Source of the DNA: UBA5189 sp040389445
Lineage (GTDB): Bacteria > Chloroflexota > Limnocylindria > Limnocylindrales > CSP1-4
Direction of reading: 5' to 3'
DNA: 64,000 nucleotides
Assembly (NCBI GenBank): GCA_040389445.1
Contig: JAZJZX010000025.1
Span: 42,128-106,127, forward strand
A program made the translations under genes and the position numbers. Of the stretch, positions 31,039 through 39,098 are shown piece after piece. The notes below the pieces were generated by a model, which worked only from the letters and a program-made list of their open reading frames with translations, was not told where the DNA came from and did not search any database. Every line of letters starts with the position of its first letter. Position 1 is the first letter of the stretch.

Positions 31039-31138
31039 AATATGCGAAACGCCCAGGATCACGCAACAACATGAACGGTCTCGGCGTCTGAAGGCCGTGG
31101 GAGCAGACCCCCGATCGTTTCGCAGCCTTGCCGCCGTC

Positions 31139-31231
31139 ATGACGAAGATCGTCGCGATGATCGCCATCGTGAGTCTCCTGATCCTCGTCCTCCTCCCGGC
31201 GGCACTCGCTGCGCAAGCCGGAGGAGGCTGA
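31139..31231 (+). CDS. Possible 30-residue single-helix membrane peptide, divergent from dnaE2
   Basis: Reads MTKIVAMIAIVSLLILVLLP and then AALAAQAGGG: a lysine, a continuous hydrophobic helix and a short glycine tail. There is no clear ribosome site, so translation is doubtful. The position is suggestive: it shares the upstream region and LexA box with dnaE2, and small SOS-induced membrane proteins that halt division (SidA in Caulobacter is about this size) are known. It could instead be a chance open stretch resembling a signal peptide. Confidence 0.3.
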   Translation: MTKIVAMIAIVSLLILVLLPAALAAQAGGG

Positions 31232-31346
31232 ATTCCAAGGCACGTTTCGCCCCGGGCGCCAAGCCCGGAGCGGTGCTCGGGGATCGGTACGGCAACCGGT
31301 CGTCGATCGGCCGACCACCTGGTGAGCGGGTGATCGGACCACGCAC

Positions 31347-31380
31347 AGGACCCCGTCGCATCTGGGGGCGGCGGGGTCCT
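31347..31380. terminator. Hairpin upstream of the lipoprotein gene
   Basis: Perfect 9-bp stem (AGGACCCCG with CGGGGTCCT) and a 16-base loop, 27 bp before the lipoprotein start. No T-tract follows. It may end transcription from the small ORF upstream or form part of the 5' leader. Confidence 0.45.
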
Positions 31381-31406
31381 GACACGCTCCGGGGTACGAT
31401 TCAACG

Positions 31407-31958
31407 ATGCGGACACATCTGCCGGGCTACCGAAGCGGTCTCCCGATTGCTCTCGTCGCGGCCGGCCTGACGACATTCCTCCTGATCGGCTGCTCCGCCA
31501 CGGATGGAACGCCCGCCCCGACGGCGGCGTCGGCACCCTCGGCGACCGCTCCGAAGCCGACGGCCGATCTCACGCTTCTTCCCACTGATCCCGCAGCAAC
31601 GCCGAAGCCCACACCGCCGAGTCAGACCGACACGCCGTGGGGACGCATCTGGGACGGCCTTCCCGCCGACTTCCCCATCTACCCGGGCGTGCGCCCAACT
31701 GAAACCGGTCAGGGGCCGGCGAGCGCCATCCTCGATGCCGGGACGGCAGACCCGGGTATGGTCATGAACTTCTATCAGTCGGCGCTCGAGGCCGCCGGGT
31801 GGATCACGGTTTCGTCGTCGGGCCCCCGCGAGGACGGAAGTCGGGAACTCGCAAGCGTGAACATCCATCCAGCCTGTCAGCTCCAGATCACCGTGACACC
31901 ACTCGGGGGCAGTACGATCGTGACCATCCTGTTCGGCGCCGGCTGCCCGTTCAGCTGA
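31407..31958 (+). CDS. Putative lipoprotein of unknown function
   Basis: A 183-residue exported protein. The signal peptide ends in the lipobox LLIGC with cysteine at about residue 29. A Pro/Thr/Ala-rich linker of about 45 residues leads to a globular domain from about residue 80 (DGLPADFPIYPGVRPTE), with FYQSALEAAGW near 125. That stretch resembles small proteins in which a short helix follows a Pro-Gly start, but I cannot name the family. It is followed 17 bp later by a 34-residue membrane protein, so the two may be one unit. Confidence 0.7.
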   Translation: MRTHLPGYRSGLPIALVAAGLTTFLLIGCSATDGTPAPTAASAPSATAPKPTADLTLLPTDPAATPKPTPPSQTDTPWGRIWDGLPADFPIYPGVRPTETGQGPASAILDAGTADPGMVMNFYQSALEAAGWITVSSSGPREDGSRELASVNIHPACQLQITVTPLGGSTIVTILFGAGCPFS

Positions 31959-31975
31959 TTCGGAAGGAGCTCCAC

Positions 31976-32080
31976 ATGGGACCGAGGCCCAGAGACGTGA
32001 TCGGCGCCGCCCTGCTGACGGCCTTTCTCATCGGGCTGGTTGCGCTGCTGTTCGTCCTGGCCTGGCAAGCGGCAGCCTGA
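31976..32080 (+). CDS. 34-residue single-helix membrane protein
   Basis: Begins MGPRPRDVIGAALLT and continues as one transmembrane helix to WQAAA. A strong ribosome site (AAGGAGCT, five to six bases before ATG) makes translation likely. It lies 17 bp after the lipoprotein gene. The N-terminal PRDV before the helix recurs in the next small protein. Function unknown. Confidence 0.65.
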   Translation: MGPRPRDVIGAALLTAFLIGLVALLFVLAWQAAA

Positions 32081-32216
32081 GTCCGACAACGGCGACGACT
32101 CCGCGAGGTCGGGCGATATCGAGCGAATATTTGCCACGCACGGCGCTGCATTCGCAGCTACACTCCGTCGAGCGGACCGACCGGGACCGGTTCGACCAAT
32201 CTCGGGGAGATACGCG

Positions 32217-32315
32217 GTGCAGACGGCTCAACCACGTGACGTGGGGGCGTTGGTGTTCGTCGTCGGGCTCTTCGTGCTGCTGTTCCTGACCACGGTGCTC
32301 GTGCCGGCGCACTGA
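32217..32315 (+). CDS. 32-residue single-helix membrane protein
   Basis: GTG start with GGGGAG seven bases upstream. Reads MQTAQPRDVGALVFVVG and then one hydrophobic helix ending LVPAH. It shares PRDV and the overall plan with the 34-residue protein 137 bp upstream. It sits between that gene and the convergent imuB-DUF6504 unit. Function unknown. Confidence 0.55.
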   Translation: MQTAQPRDVGALVFVVGLFVLLFLTTVLVPAH

Positions 32316-32359
32316 GCTTCGCGGATCACCCGGCGGCGCGAGCCGGGCCGCAGGAACGG

Positions 32360-32608
32360 TCAGTCGTAGAGCCGCTCAAGGTGCCATGTGCGGGCAACGC
32401 GATCGTAGTAGACGAGCGCGAGCCAGTGTGTTCCGACGACCTTGAAATAGTCCCGTGCGATCGGCTCGCGCCACCAGGCCTCGTCGACCCGCCAGCGATT
32501 GCAGACCTCGACCGGCTCCCGACGGCCGGCCCAGCGGATGGCCACGAGGACACCGGCCGGGTCGAGTTCAGCCTCGATGGCCGGGTGGGCGTGGAGGAGC
32601 CGCGTCAT
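32360..32608 (-). CDS. DUF6504 family protein linked to imuB
   Basis: An 82-residue protein: MTRLLHAHPAIEAELDP at the start, then IRWAGRREPVEVCNRWR, EAWWREPIARDYFKV and LVYYDR near the end. The ATG overlaps the imuB stop by four bases (ATGA). DUF6504 proteins are typically found next to ImuB-like Y-family polymerases in actinobacteria and relatives, so a role as a small accessory of the mutasome is likely but unproven. Confidence 0.82.
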   Translation of the reverse strand: MTRLLHAHPAIEAELDPAGVLVAIRWAGRREPVEVCNRWRVDEAWWREPIARDYFKVVGTHWLALVYYDRVARTWHLERLYD

Positions 32609-33900
32609 CGAGAGTTGCGCCCGGGAACCGGGGGGCGCCCGGTGGCCGGTGCGCCGTCGAGGGTCGCCACGGGGCGCCACGCCCAGCGATGCTCGGGCAG
32701 GAGCGCCTCTGGGTCGGTGACGACGACGCCCCGGATTCGATCCTCCCCGTAGGTCGTCACCAGCCGCGCGAGTTGCCAGCGCAGGCGTGCGCCGCGGAGA
32801 GCCTGGGGGACGAACAGCGGCAACTGCTGGCCCTCGGCCGGCGCCGCGCCGGCCAATTCCAGTTCGAGGCGGGCGACCGGGGCCGCCGGCGGCGTCCGCT
32901 CGAGCTTGGCGAGGAGCAGTCGTTCGATCGCCTCCGCGTCCGCGGTCGGTTCCGGGAAGCGCGTTTCCACGATCACCGCGCCGGGCGTGCCCGCGCGCGC
33001 GAACGCCAGATCCAGCTCCAGGCGCACCTGCCCGCGCGCGGCCGCGAGGCCCCGGGCGACGAGGTTCGCGGCGAGCGCCGTGGTGATCCGGCGCAGGACG
33101 AACCGGACTGCTTCCAGCTCCGCCACGGGCGGCTCGATGGGGAGGGCCAACGCCAGCCGCTCCGGCGCCCGACGCGGCCGGAACGGATCCGTCTCCTCGC
33201 CCCGGGCACGGGCGCCGATCCGGGCGCCCTCCGGCCCGAACCGGGCCACGAGCGCGGACGCCGCGAGGTCCGCGACCTGCCCGATCCGACGCAGCCCGAA
33301 CCGGCGCAGCCGCGCCCGAATGTCCGCGTCCCGGGTCAGGAGCGATGCCGGCATGGGAGCCAGGAAGTCCACCTCCCCGCCGGGCGGGACGGAGACCAGC
33401 GCGCCGGGTGCCGCGACCGCCGCCGCGACCATCGCAGCGAAGCGGGTCCCGGCGATCCCGTTGCGCGGCCTTCCGGCGAGGGCCGGCGCGAGCGCCGCAC
33501 CGATCCGCTCGACGAGCACCGGCTCCGGGCCCCACAGGAGATCGAGGCCGTCGATCTGGGCCTCGAGCAGGCCGAACGCCTGATCCGCCGGGTCCGCCGA
33601 ACCGGCGATCGCGGGGCTGAAGGTCCCGAGCGTCTCGAAGGCGGCCTCGATGGCCGCCCGATCAGCCTCCGGTTCCGGATCGAGGAAGGTCGCCTCCGGA
33701 ACGAGCCGATGCGCCGACGCGAGCGGTATCCCGCGCCGGACGCCGAGACGCCTGGCCGAGAGATCCGCGTCCAGCACCGTCCCCGCGATCCACGGCTGGC
33801 CCCCGAGGACGATCGGACCCGCCGGCCACGAGCCGGAGGCCCGGCGCTCCCTGGCCAGGTCGAGGAGGAGGTGCGATCGATAGAGATGCAGGAGTCGCAT
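32605..33900 (-). CDS. imuB: ImuB, catalytically inactive Y-family polymerase homologue
   Basis: Adaptor of the SOS mutasome that links DnaE2 to the sliding clamp. It has 431 residues from the ATG at 33900, where homology begins (MRLLHLYRSHLLLDLARER). The Y-family fold is seen in AGTVLDADLSARRLGVRRG, ARLRRFGLRRIGQVADL (helix-hairpin-helix) and the little-finger region from about residue 255. A possible clamp-binding stretch is QQLPLFVPQ near residue 370. I find no polymerase carboxylate set, as usual for ImuB. The imuA reading frame extends 239 bp into this gene in another phase. Confidence 0.88.
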   Translation of the reverse strand: MRLLHLYRSHLLLDLARERRASGSWPAGPIVLGGQPWIAGTVLDADLSARRLGVRRGIPLASAHRLVPEATFLDPEPEADRAAIEAAFETLGTFSPAIAGSADPADQAFGLLEAQIDGLDLLWGPEPVLVERIGAALAPALAGRPRNGIAGTRFAAMVAAAVAAPGALVSVPPGGEVDFLAPMPASLLTRDADIRARLRRFGLRRIGQVADLAASALVARFGPEGARIGARARGEETDPFRPRRAPERLALALPIEPPVAELEAVRFVLRRITTALAANLVARGLAAARGQVRLELDLAFARAGTPGAVIVETRFPEPTADAEAIERLLLAKLERTPPAAPVARLELELAGAAPAEGQQLPLFVPQALRGARLRWQLARLVTTYGEDRIRGVVVTDPEALLPEHRWAWRPVATLDGAPATGRPPVPGRNSR

Positions 33901-34876
33901 GACGTGTCGTCCCGGGCACTGGAACGGGGGCATGGGCTGGAGTGGGACCGGCGGATGGGGTGCTGCCGGCGCGGGGATTGCCGTGGAACGGCATGACCTC
34001 GGCCGGCGGGCCTTCCCTGAGGAGGAGCTCCTGACGGAGACACGCATCCCGATCCCCGCCGTCGGCGTACAGGATCCGGAGCGTGGCTCGTCGGCCGGGC
34101 GGACCGGCCCGGCTGCGCGCAACGATCACGTCGGTGGCCTGCCCGACGACATCACGCCCGAGCCGGATCCACGCCCTTCGCTCGAGCTCCAAACGAATGC
34201 CCGTCCCCTCCCCGACCGCGGCGGCCACCGAGCTCACGAGGCCCGGCGGTTCGAGGACGAGCAGGGAGATCCCCGCTCGCCGGGCAAGGGCCGCGAGCCG
34301 ACCGAGCCGATCGGCGAACCGCGACGCCCCGTCCGGACGAGGCGGCAGGTCCATGACGAGGAGATCCACGGTCCGGCCGGACAGGAGCGATCCCGTGATC
34401 GCCAGGCCTTCCTCCGGCCCGGCCGGGGTGAGGACCACGAGCCACTCCAGCCGGACGCCGCGGGCCACGGCCTCCACCGGGTCGAATGCCGCTGCGAGGT
34501 CCAGCCAGGCGACGATCGCCCCGCTCGCCTGGGCTTCCGCAACAAGCCGGAGCGCCAGCGTGGTTCGGCCGCTCGAGAGGTCCCCGCGAAGCGAGAGGCC
34601 CATTCCGCGCGGCAGCCCGCCGGGCCCGAGGATGGCGTCCAGGGCCGGGAAGCCGGTGGAGTAGATGCGGGCGGGATCCGGCCCACTGCCCGCGTCCGCG
34701 CCCGGCACGAACACAGGAGTCGGCAGCACCGAGGGTGCCATCGCGAGGGCGCCCATCACCTCCCCTGCGGCGCGTGGCGCGGCCGCGGCTGCCATGCCGG
34801 CGCGCGGCGCGGCCGCTCCCCAGCGCGATCGAAGGGTCGCGAGAGCCGCCGTCACGTCCGGGGAAAGCACCGTCAT
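33662..34876 (-). CDS. imuA: ImuA, RecA-like SOS mutagenesis protein
   Basis: About 404 residues from the ATG at 34876. The RecA-like core shows STGFPALDAILGPGGLPRG near residue 70, a Walker A-like GDLSSGRTTLALRL near 100, LDLAAAFDP near 125 and DLLVMDLPP near 165. An alternative ATG at 34897 lies inside the LexA box and is unlikely. From about residue 325 the sequence becomes Pro/Ala/Arg-rich, and this part lies over imuB in another frame. The real protein may therefore end earlier by a frameshift, or the overlap may be genuine. First gene of imuA-imuB-DUF6504. Confidence 0.82.
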   Translation of the reverse strand: MTVLSPDVTAALATLRSRWGAAAPRAGMAAAAAPRAAGEVMGALAMAPSVLPTPVFVPGADAGSGPDPARIYSTGFPALDAILGPGGLPRGMGLSLRGDLSSGRTTLALRLVAEAQASGAIVAWLDLAAAFDPVEAVARGVRLEWLVVLTPAGPEEGLAITGSLLSGRTVDLLVMDLPPRPDGASRFADRLGRLAALARRAGISLLVLEPPGLVSSVAAAVGEGTGIRLELERRAWIRLGRDVVGQATDVIVARSRAGPPGRRATLRILYADGGDRDACLRQELLLREGPPAEVMPFHGNPRAGSTPSAGPTPAHAPVPVPGTTRHATPASLSIAPPPRPGQGAPGLRLVAGGSDRPRGPAVDRGDGAGRGSLGQASRRPARDTARVGASARSGGDLPRSGTGG

Positions 34877-34890
34877 CAGGTGGCCAGTAT

Positions 34891-34904
34891 CGAACATGTG
34901 TTCG
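34891..34904. promoter_or_regulatory. LexA (SOS) box of imuA-imuB-DUF6504
   Basis: CGAACATGTGTTCG: perfect CGAAC and GTTCG arms with a four-base centre. It lies 15 bp upstream of the imuA ATG and just after the stop of the preceding gene. Confidence 0.93.
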
Positions 34905-34918
34905 AATGAATCAAGGAC

Positions 34919-36106
34919 TCAGTGGGCGATCCAGATCCTCCACGCGCCCCCAACCTGCGCGATGACGTAGGCCCTGGTCCCGGCCGAAGCCGCACCCACG
35001 TCCGGGTGCGTCACGTAGACGAGATACGTGCGACCGGGAGCGACCCCGGAGCTCGCCACATCCGCCAGGAGGTCAGAGCCGATGTAGCCGGCGATCGTCT
35101 CGTCGAACGGGCCCGTGATCGCCTGCCCGACCTCATAGGTCGTTCCACCGGCGTTGTTGTAGGCGGTCTCCGCCGCAGTGAAGTCGGCCAGCGACCCGAT
35201 GCGCTGCTGGCTGAACGGCGCCAGGTAGCCCCACGCGACGTCCCAGTAGGCCGCCGTCCGGGCATCCTCGTACTTCATGGCGATATTCCGAGCCTCGATG
35301 GCGTCCGGGCCCGGGGTCGCAACCGGCGCCGGTGCCGAGGTGGGCGACGGCGCGGGCGGGGAGCTCGGCGCCGGTGCCGAGGTGGGCGACGGCGCAGGCT
35401 GGATCGCTCCCGCCGTCGCCGTCGGTGCTGCCATGGCCGGGCCCACCCACACGACGTAGGACAGCTCGGCACTTCGGTAGCGAGCGCCGATCTCCCAGCA
35501 GCCGGGTCCCGGCAGGTCGATTCCCACGAGCATCGCCGTGCCGATGTCGCCGGCGCTGGCGTTCGTCCCGGGCCCGAACGTCACGGCGCCGGTCTGGTCG
35601 AGCCGCCGGGCCGACACGGTGATGGCCGGCTCGGGCTCGGCTCCTGGCAGCCAGTCGGCGCTCCACCACAACGTCTTCTGGGGCAGGCCGGTGGGCGTCT
35701 GCGGCAGGCCCGTCCAATCCTCGCCATCCTCGCGAAGCCACGTCCAGAGGGAGGCGGATCCGTACCAGCCGCGACCGCTGATCAGCGGAGTCGCCGGATA
35801 GCCCGCCGGAGGGACGAACGGCGGGTCCGGCCTGGTCACGGGGCAGATGTCGCGTCCTGCCGGGCTCGTCCCTGGTGCCGATCCGAGGGGTCCGCCTCCG
35901 CCATCCAGACGCCCTCCCCCGCCGACGAGCGCGACAGCCGCGACGACGATGACCACGGCCATCGCAACGATGCCGCCCGCCGGCACCCGGGCCGTCCGAC
36001 GGGTCCCGGCTCCGAGCATCTCGACGGGATCGATGGCCGGTTCGCCCGGCTGCCCGGCGCGCCACCGCTCGCCGGCCTCGCGCAGGAGCTCCTCGACGTC
36101 AGGCAT
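34919..36106 (-). CDS. Probable membrane anti-sigma partner of the ECF sigma factor
   Basis: A 395-residue single-pass protein. Residues 1-45 (MPDVEELLREAGERWRAG...) are short, acidic and cytosolic, and GIVAMAVVIVVAAVALVGG is the membrane helix. The outside part has a tryptophan-rich stretch (WYGSASLWTWL), a Pro/Ala/Ser linker with the repeat APSPTSAPAP, and a C-terminal domain of about 130 residues ending GGAWRIWIAH. It overlaps the sigma gene by eight bases, the usual sign of a sigma/anti-sigma pair, but I see no zinc HxxxCxxC motif. The external part may sense an envelope signal. Confidence 0.65.
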   Translation of the reverse strand: MPDVEELLREAGERWRAGQPGEPAIDPVEMLGAGTRRTARVPAGGIVAMAVVIVVAAVALVGGGGRLDGGGGPLGSAPGTSPAGRDICPVTRPDPPFVPPAGYPATPLISGRGWYGSASLWTWLREDGEDWTGLPQTPTGLPQKTLWWSADWLPGAEPEPAITVSARRLDQTGAVTFGPGTNASAGDIGTAMLVGIDLPGPGCWEIGARYRSAELSYVVWVGPAMAAPTATAGAIQPAPSPTSAPAPSSPPAPSPTSAPAPVATPGPDAIEARNIAMKYEDARTAAYWDVAWGYLAPFSQQRIGSLADFTAAETAYNNAGGTTYEVGQAITGPFDETIAGYIGSDLLADVASSGVAPGRTYLVYVTHPDVGAASAGTRAYVIAQVGGAWRIWIAH

Positions 36107-36608
36107 GGTCCACCTCGAGCAGGAGATGCAGCCGGGCTCGCGCGTCGGACAGCGTCGACTTGACGGTGCCCTCGGCGCAGCCCATCACGGCAGCGGTCTC
36201 GCCGACGGAAAGGCCGACGAAGTAGTAGCAGTCGATCGCGAGGCGCTGGCGCGCCGGGAGCTGCACGACCGCGTATTCGATGTCCAGGTGATCGTCGATC
36301 GACCGGACCCCACTGCCGCTTCCGAAGAGCGCAAGGGGACGACGGCGACGGTGAGCCTTGCGAGCCTGATCCGCCGTGATGGCGAGGAGCCAGCTCGACG
36401 CGGTCCCCCGTGCCGGATCGAACTGCGACCACTTCGACCAGGCGCGGACGAGGGCCTCCTGGACGACGTCGTCGCCCTCGCCCGGCGGCGACAGGCGGGC
36501 CGCCAGCCTGGCCATCGCCAGCAGGCTCGGTCGGACCCACTCGGCGAACGCCTCGGGCGTGCGGGGAGCGGGAACCGCGCCTTGCATCCTCATCTCCATG
36601 ACGGCCAC
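36099..36608 (-). CDS. ECF-type RNA polymerase sigma factor (SigE-like)
   Basis: A 169-residue sigma-70 family protein. Region 2 is GDDVVQEALVRAWSKW near residue 45 and region 4 is RQRLAIDCYYFVGLSVGE then AAVMGCAEGTVKSTLSDAR near 120-155. The start is ambiguous: GTG at 36608, or one of three ATG codons up to 36587, the last with GGAG in range. Downstream overlap with a single-pass membrane gene points to regulation by that protein. Confidence 0.88.
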   Translation of the reverse strand: MAVMEMRMQGAVPAPRTPEAFAEWVRPSLLAMARLAARLSPPGEGDDVVQEALVRAWSKWSQFDPARGTASSWLLAITADQARKAHRRRRPLALFGSGSGVRSIDDHLDIEYAVVQLPARQRLAIDCYYFVGLSVGETAAVMGCAEGTVKSTLSDARARLHLLLEVDHA

Positions 36609-36653
36609 ACCCTGTATACCCCCGGGCAGGAGCTTCGGTTGGGTCCGGGCTGC

Positions 36654-36659
36654 TAGACT
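36654..36659 (+). promoter_or_regulatory. Candidate -10 box of tRNA-Ala(CGC)
   Basis: TAGACT, 41 bp before the tRNA. No good -35 is visible. Confidence 0.3.
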
Positions 36660-36700
36660 CGCAGCCGATCGAGCAGTATCACCTGCTCGGGCGCCACGGT

Positions 36701-36776
36701 GGGGATGTAGCTCAGCTGGAAGAGCACCGCGTTCGCATCGCGGGGGTCAGGGGTTCGAGTCCCCTCATCTCCACCA
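36701..36776 (+). tRNA. tRNA-Ala (anticodon CGC)
   Basis: Full cloverleaf: acceptor GGGGATG with CATCTCC, anticodon stem CCGCG/CGCGG with loop TTCGCAT, T-arm AGGGG-TTCGAGT-CCCCT. The third acceptor pair is G-U, the alanine identity element. CCA is encoded at 36774-36776. A run of five T follows soon after. Confidence 0.95.
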
Positions 36777-37123
36777 ACCTCCCTTTTTCATGCTCAACTG
36801 GTTCATGTTCTCGTCTGCAGACAGCTACCGGGACAGCTATACGCCAGGAGGGGCCACCGGCGGTCCCATCAAGGATCTCCTGCCGCCTTCGGCGAACCGA
36901 AGCACTCGTCTCGATGGCTCGGTGCGTACGTCGCTCACTACGACAGAGCGGCCCACATCGGGGATTGAGCTTGGCCGTGCCAGCCGGTAACCGAACACTG
37001 CAGGTCCGGGGGACAGGGACTACCCGAACGGCGGTCGAACGAAGGGACATGCTCGGCGGTCTGATCCACGAGTATCGCTGGGCGGCGTGATTCGGAATGT
37101 TGAACCCCTCAGCATTGGTGACC
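36777..37123. other. Intergenic region after tRNA-Ala
   Basis: About 350 bp. CCCTTTTTC follows the tRNA and may end its transcript. Near the right end a rightward stretch (37049-37090) reads MLGGLIHEYRWAA before a stop, which vaguely resembles the end of some transposase proteins, but nothing else of such a gene is present. No confident gene. Confidence 0.4.
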
Positions 37124-38005
37124 TTACTCGGCGATGTCTCGACGCGCGCCGACGACGACGGCGACTGTGACCAGACCGATCACCCAGGCGAAGGGAACGA
37201 GGAGGCTCGAACTCGTCACTCCGAACGGCGGAGCCTCCGGGAGGGCCGCTCCCAGGTCGACCCGTCCCGCAAGGGTCGCGGCGTGGCGGACAAGTTGGAT
37301 CGTGGACTGGACCGGCAGCAGCAGGACGAGCCCCTCCGGACGCCCGGTTGGCGCCCACATTGGCAGTTGGGCCACGATGTTCTCGCCGGTGATGTATACG
37401 AGGGTCACGATTAGACCGAGGACCGGGGATCGTGACAGCGTCCCGAACGCGAGGCCGATGGCGCCGAACACGGCGGCCGAAACGAACCAGGCACCGGCGT
37501 AGGCCGCCGCCCCCACCCAGTCGACTGGTGATGCCGTGACCATCGCGACTCCGATGACCGCGGCCACGGCCGGCAGGACGGACCCGAGTGTTACGAGCGC
37601 GGCAAGCAGAACCGCCGCGATGACGAGTACCGAGGTCACCTTTGCCAGGAAGAAACCCTCGAGTCGCCCCGCCGTGACGAGCGTGGTCCGGATCGTCGCC
37701 CAGCCGAACTCGGATCCGACCAGCAGCGCTCCGAGGACCGCCGATGCCCATGCTACCCAGGCGGCGCTGTCGAGGAGTGATAGGACGCTCTGCGGGAACG
37801 CGTCGCGCTCCCTCGCAAGCTGGTGCATCGTGACGAACTCCGGCGGCCAATCGAGCGACGAATCCAGCGGCTGGGCATGCGCGATCGCGCCGGAAAGGTA
37901 GAGGAAGGCGCTCGTGGACGGGATCGCAATGACCAAAAGCCAGAACTCCCGGCGGCCGCGAAGCAGAATCCATTGGGCCCGCAGATACCGACGCGCCGCC
38001 GCCAT
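37124..38005 (-). CDS. ABC-2 type transporter permease
   Basis: A 293-residue inner-membrane protein with six hydrophobic segments, from FWLLVIAIPSTSAFLYLSG near residue 21 to LLVPFAWVIGLVTVAVVVG near 270. SEFGWATIRTTLVTAGRLEGFFLAK near residue 97, broken here only by length, is the conserved stretch after the second helix of ABC-2 permeases. Its ATG overlaps the ATPase stop by one base (TGATG). The exported substrate is unknown. Confidence 0.85.
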   Translation of the reverse strand: MAAARRYLRAQWILLRGRREFWLLVIAIPSTSAFLYLSGAIAHAQPLDSSLDWPPEFVTMHQLARERDAFPQSVLSLLDSAAWVAWASAVLGALLVGSEFGWATIRTTLVTAGRLEGFFLAKVTSVLVIAAVLLAALVTLGSVLPAVAAVIGVAMVTASPVDWVGAAAYAGAWFVSAAVFGAIGLAFGTLSRSPVLGLIVTLVYITGENIVAQLPMWAPTGRPEGLVLLLPVQSTIQLVRHAATLAGRVDLGAALPEAPPFGVTSSSLLVPFAWVIGLVTVAVVVGARRDIAE

Positions 38006-38964
38006 CAGCCCGTCCCGCCCCCGGTGCCACTCCGGACCGCGCTGGTGAGCTCGAGGAAGAGCGATTCGAGCGACCGCCGACGAACGGCGAGCTCGGTGGG
38101 GTAGATCCCATGATCGGCGAGCAGACGAGCCACGGCATGATTTGTCGCCCCCGACCTGAGGACTAAGCTCGTTCCTTCGTCTGCACCCGATGGGCGGTCC
38201 GCAGGCGAGGCGCCCGCGCCGGCGAGCAGCTCACGGGCCCGTTCGCGATCTGCCTTCGAGGCGAGTTCCAGTCGGGTCTCGGGTTGGCCGAGCAGCTCGT
38301 CGACCGCACCTTGGGCAATAAGGCGGCCACGGACGACAACCCCAACCCAGGAGCACACACGCTCCACCTCGCCGAGTTGGTGGCTCGAGAGGACGACCGT
38401 GGCTCCCTGCGCCTGAAGCTCCTGAACGAGCTCGCGGACGGCGACGATCCCCTCCGGGTCGAGACCCGATGTCGGCTCGTCGAGGATGACGAGCGCGGGT
38501 TCGCCGAGGATCGCCAGGCCAATCGCCAGGCGCTGCTTCATTCCCGTCGAATAGGTCCCGAACGGCCGACTCGCCGCCTCTCTCAACCCAACTCGGTCGA
38601 TCACCGCGTCGATGGCCCTGGGGTCGCGGTAGCGGAAGGCGCCGACGAGTCCGAACACCTCGAGATTCGCCCGACCGCTGAGGTACGGATAGAAGGCTGG
38701 GCGCTCGATGGCTGCTCCAATCCGTCGGAGGACCGCCGCGCCACGCTGGACCGGTTCACCGAAGAGTCGCACCGAACCCGTATCGGGTCGAAGGAGGGCG
38801 GTGAGAATCCGAAGCGTCGTGGTCTTGCCCGCGCCGTTCGGACCGAGGAAGCCGTAAACGACCCCGGACGGGACCGTCAACCCGATCTGATCGATCGCCT
38901 GGACCGGGCCGAAGCGTCGGCTGACCCCGACGGTCTGGACCGCGGGGACCGCGTCGGTTGACAT
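38005..38964 (-). CDS. ABC transporter ATP-binding protein (CcmA/DrrA type)
   Basis: A 319-residue ATPase. Walker A is GPNGAGKTTTL near residue 42, the signature is STGMKQRLAIGLA near 140 (SxGM instead of LSGGQ, as in the DrrA group), Walker B LVILDEPTSGLDPEG near 160 and the switch histidine in LSSHQLGEVE. The C-terminal 100 residues are the extension common in ABC-2 export ATPases. Two-gene unit with the permease; function probably drug or lipid export. Confidence 0.92.
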   Translation of the reverse strand: MSTDAVPAVQTVGVSRRFGPVQAIDQIGLTVPSGVVYGFLGPNGAGKTTTLRILTALLRPDTGSVRLFGEPVQRGAAVLRRIGAAIERPAFYPYLSGRANLEVFGLVGAFRYRDPRAIDAVIDRVGLREAASRPFGTYSTGMKQRLAIGLAILGEPALVILDEPTSGLDPEGIVAVRELVQELQAQGATVVLSSHQLGEVERVCSWVGVVVRGRLIAQGAVDELLGQPETRLELASKADRERARELLAGAGASPADRPSGADEGTSLVLRSGATNHAVARLLADHGIYPTELAVRRRSLESLFLELTSAVRSGTGGGTG

Positions 38965-39098
38965 GTCGCCGACAGTATCGCACCCGTCCTGTGGAACTCG
39001 AGCCGATGAGCCGTGCCGTCGGCCCGGCTCATCTCGCGCAGCATCGGAATAGGTGCGCCCCTGCTCGAATTTAGTGTCCTCGCGATCTCCGGGCGTCG

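Noticed and set aside
29597..31231. A 544-codon rightward frame opposite dnaE2
   Set aside because: Its body is antisense to DnaE2 and has Arg/Pro-rich noise. Only its last 30 codons, beyond the dnaE2 start, look like a peptide and are listed separately.
37049..37090. C-terminal scrap of a transposase (MLGGLIHEYRWAA)
   Set aside because: Only 13 residues and no other trace of an element; similarity is an impression and cannot be supported.
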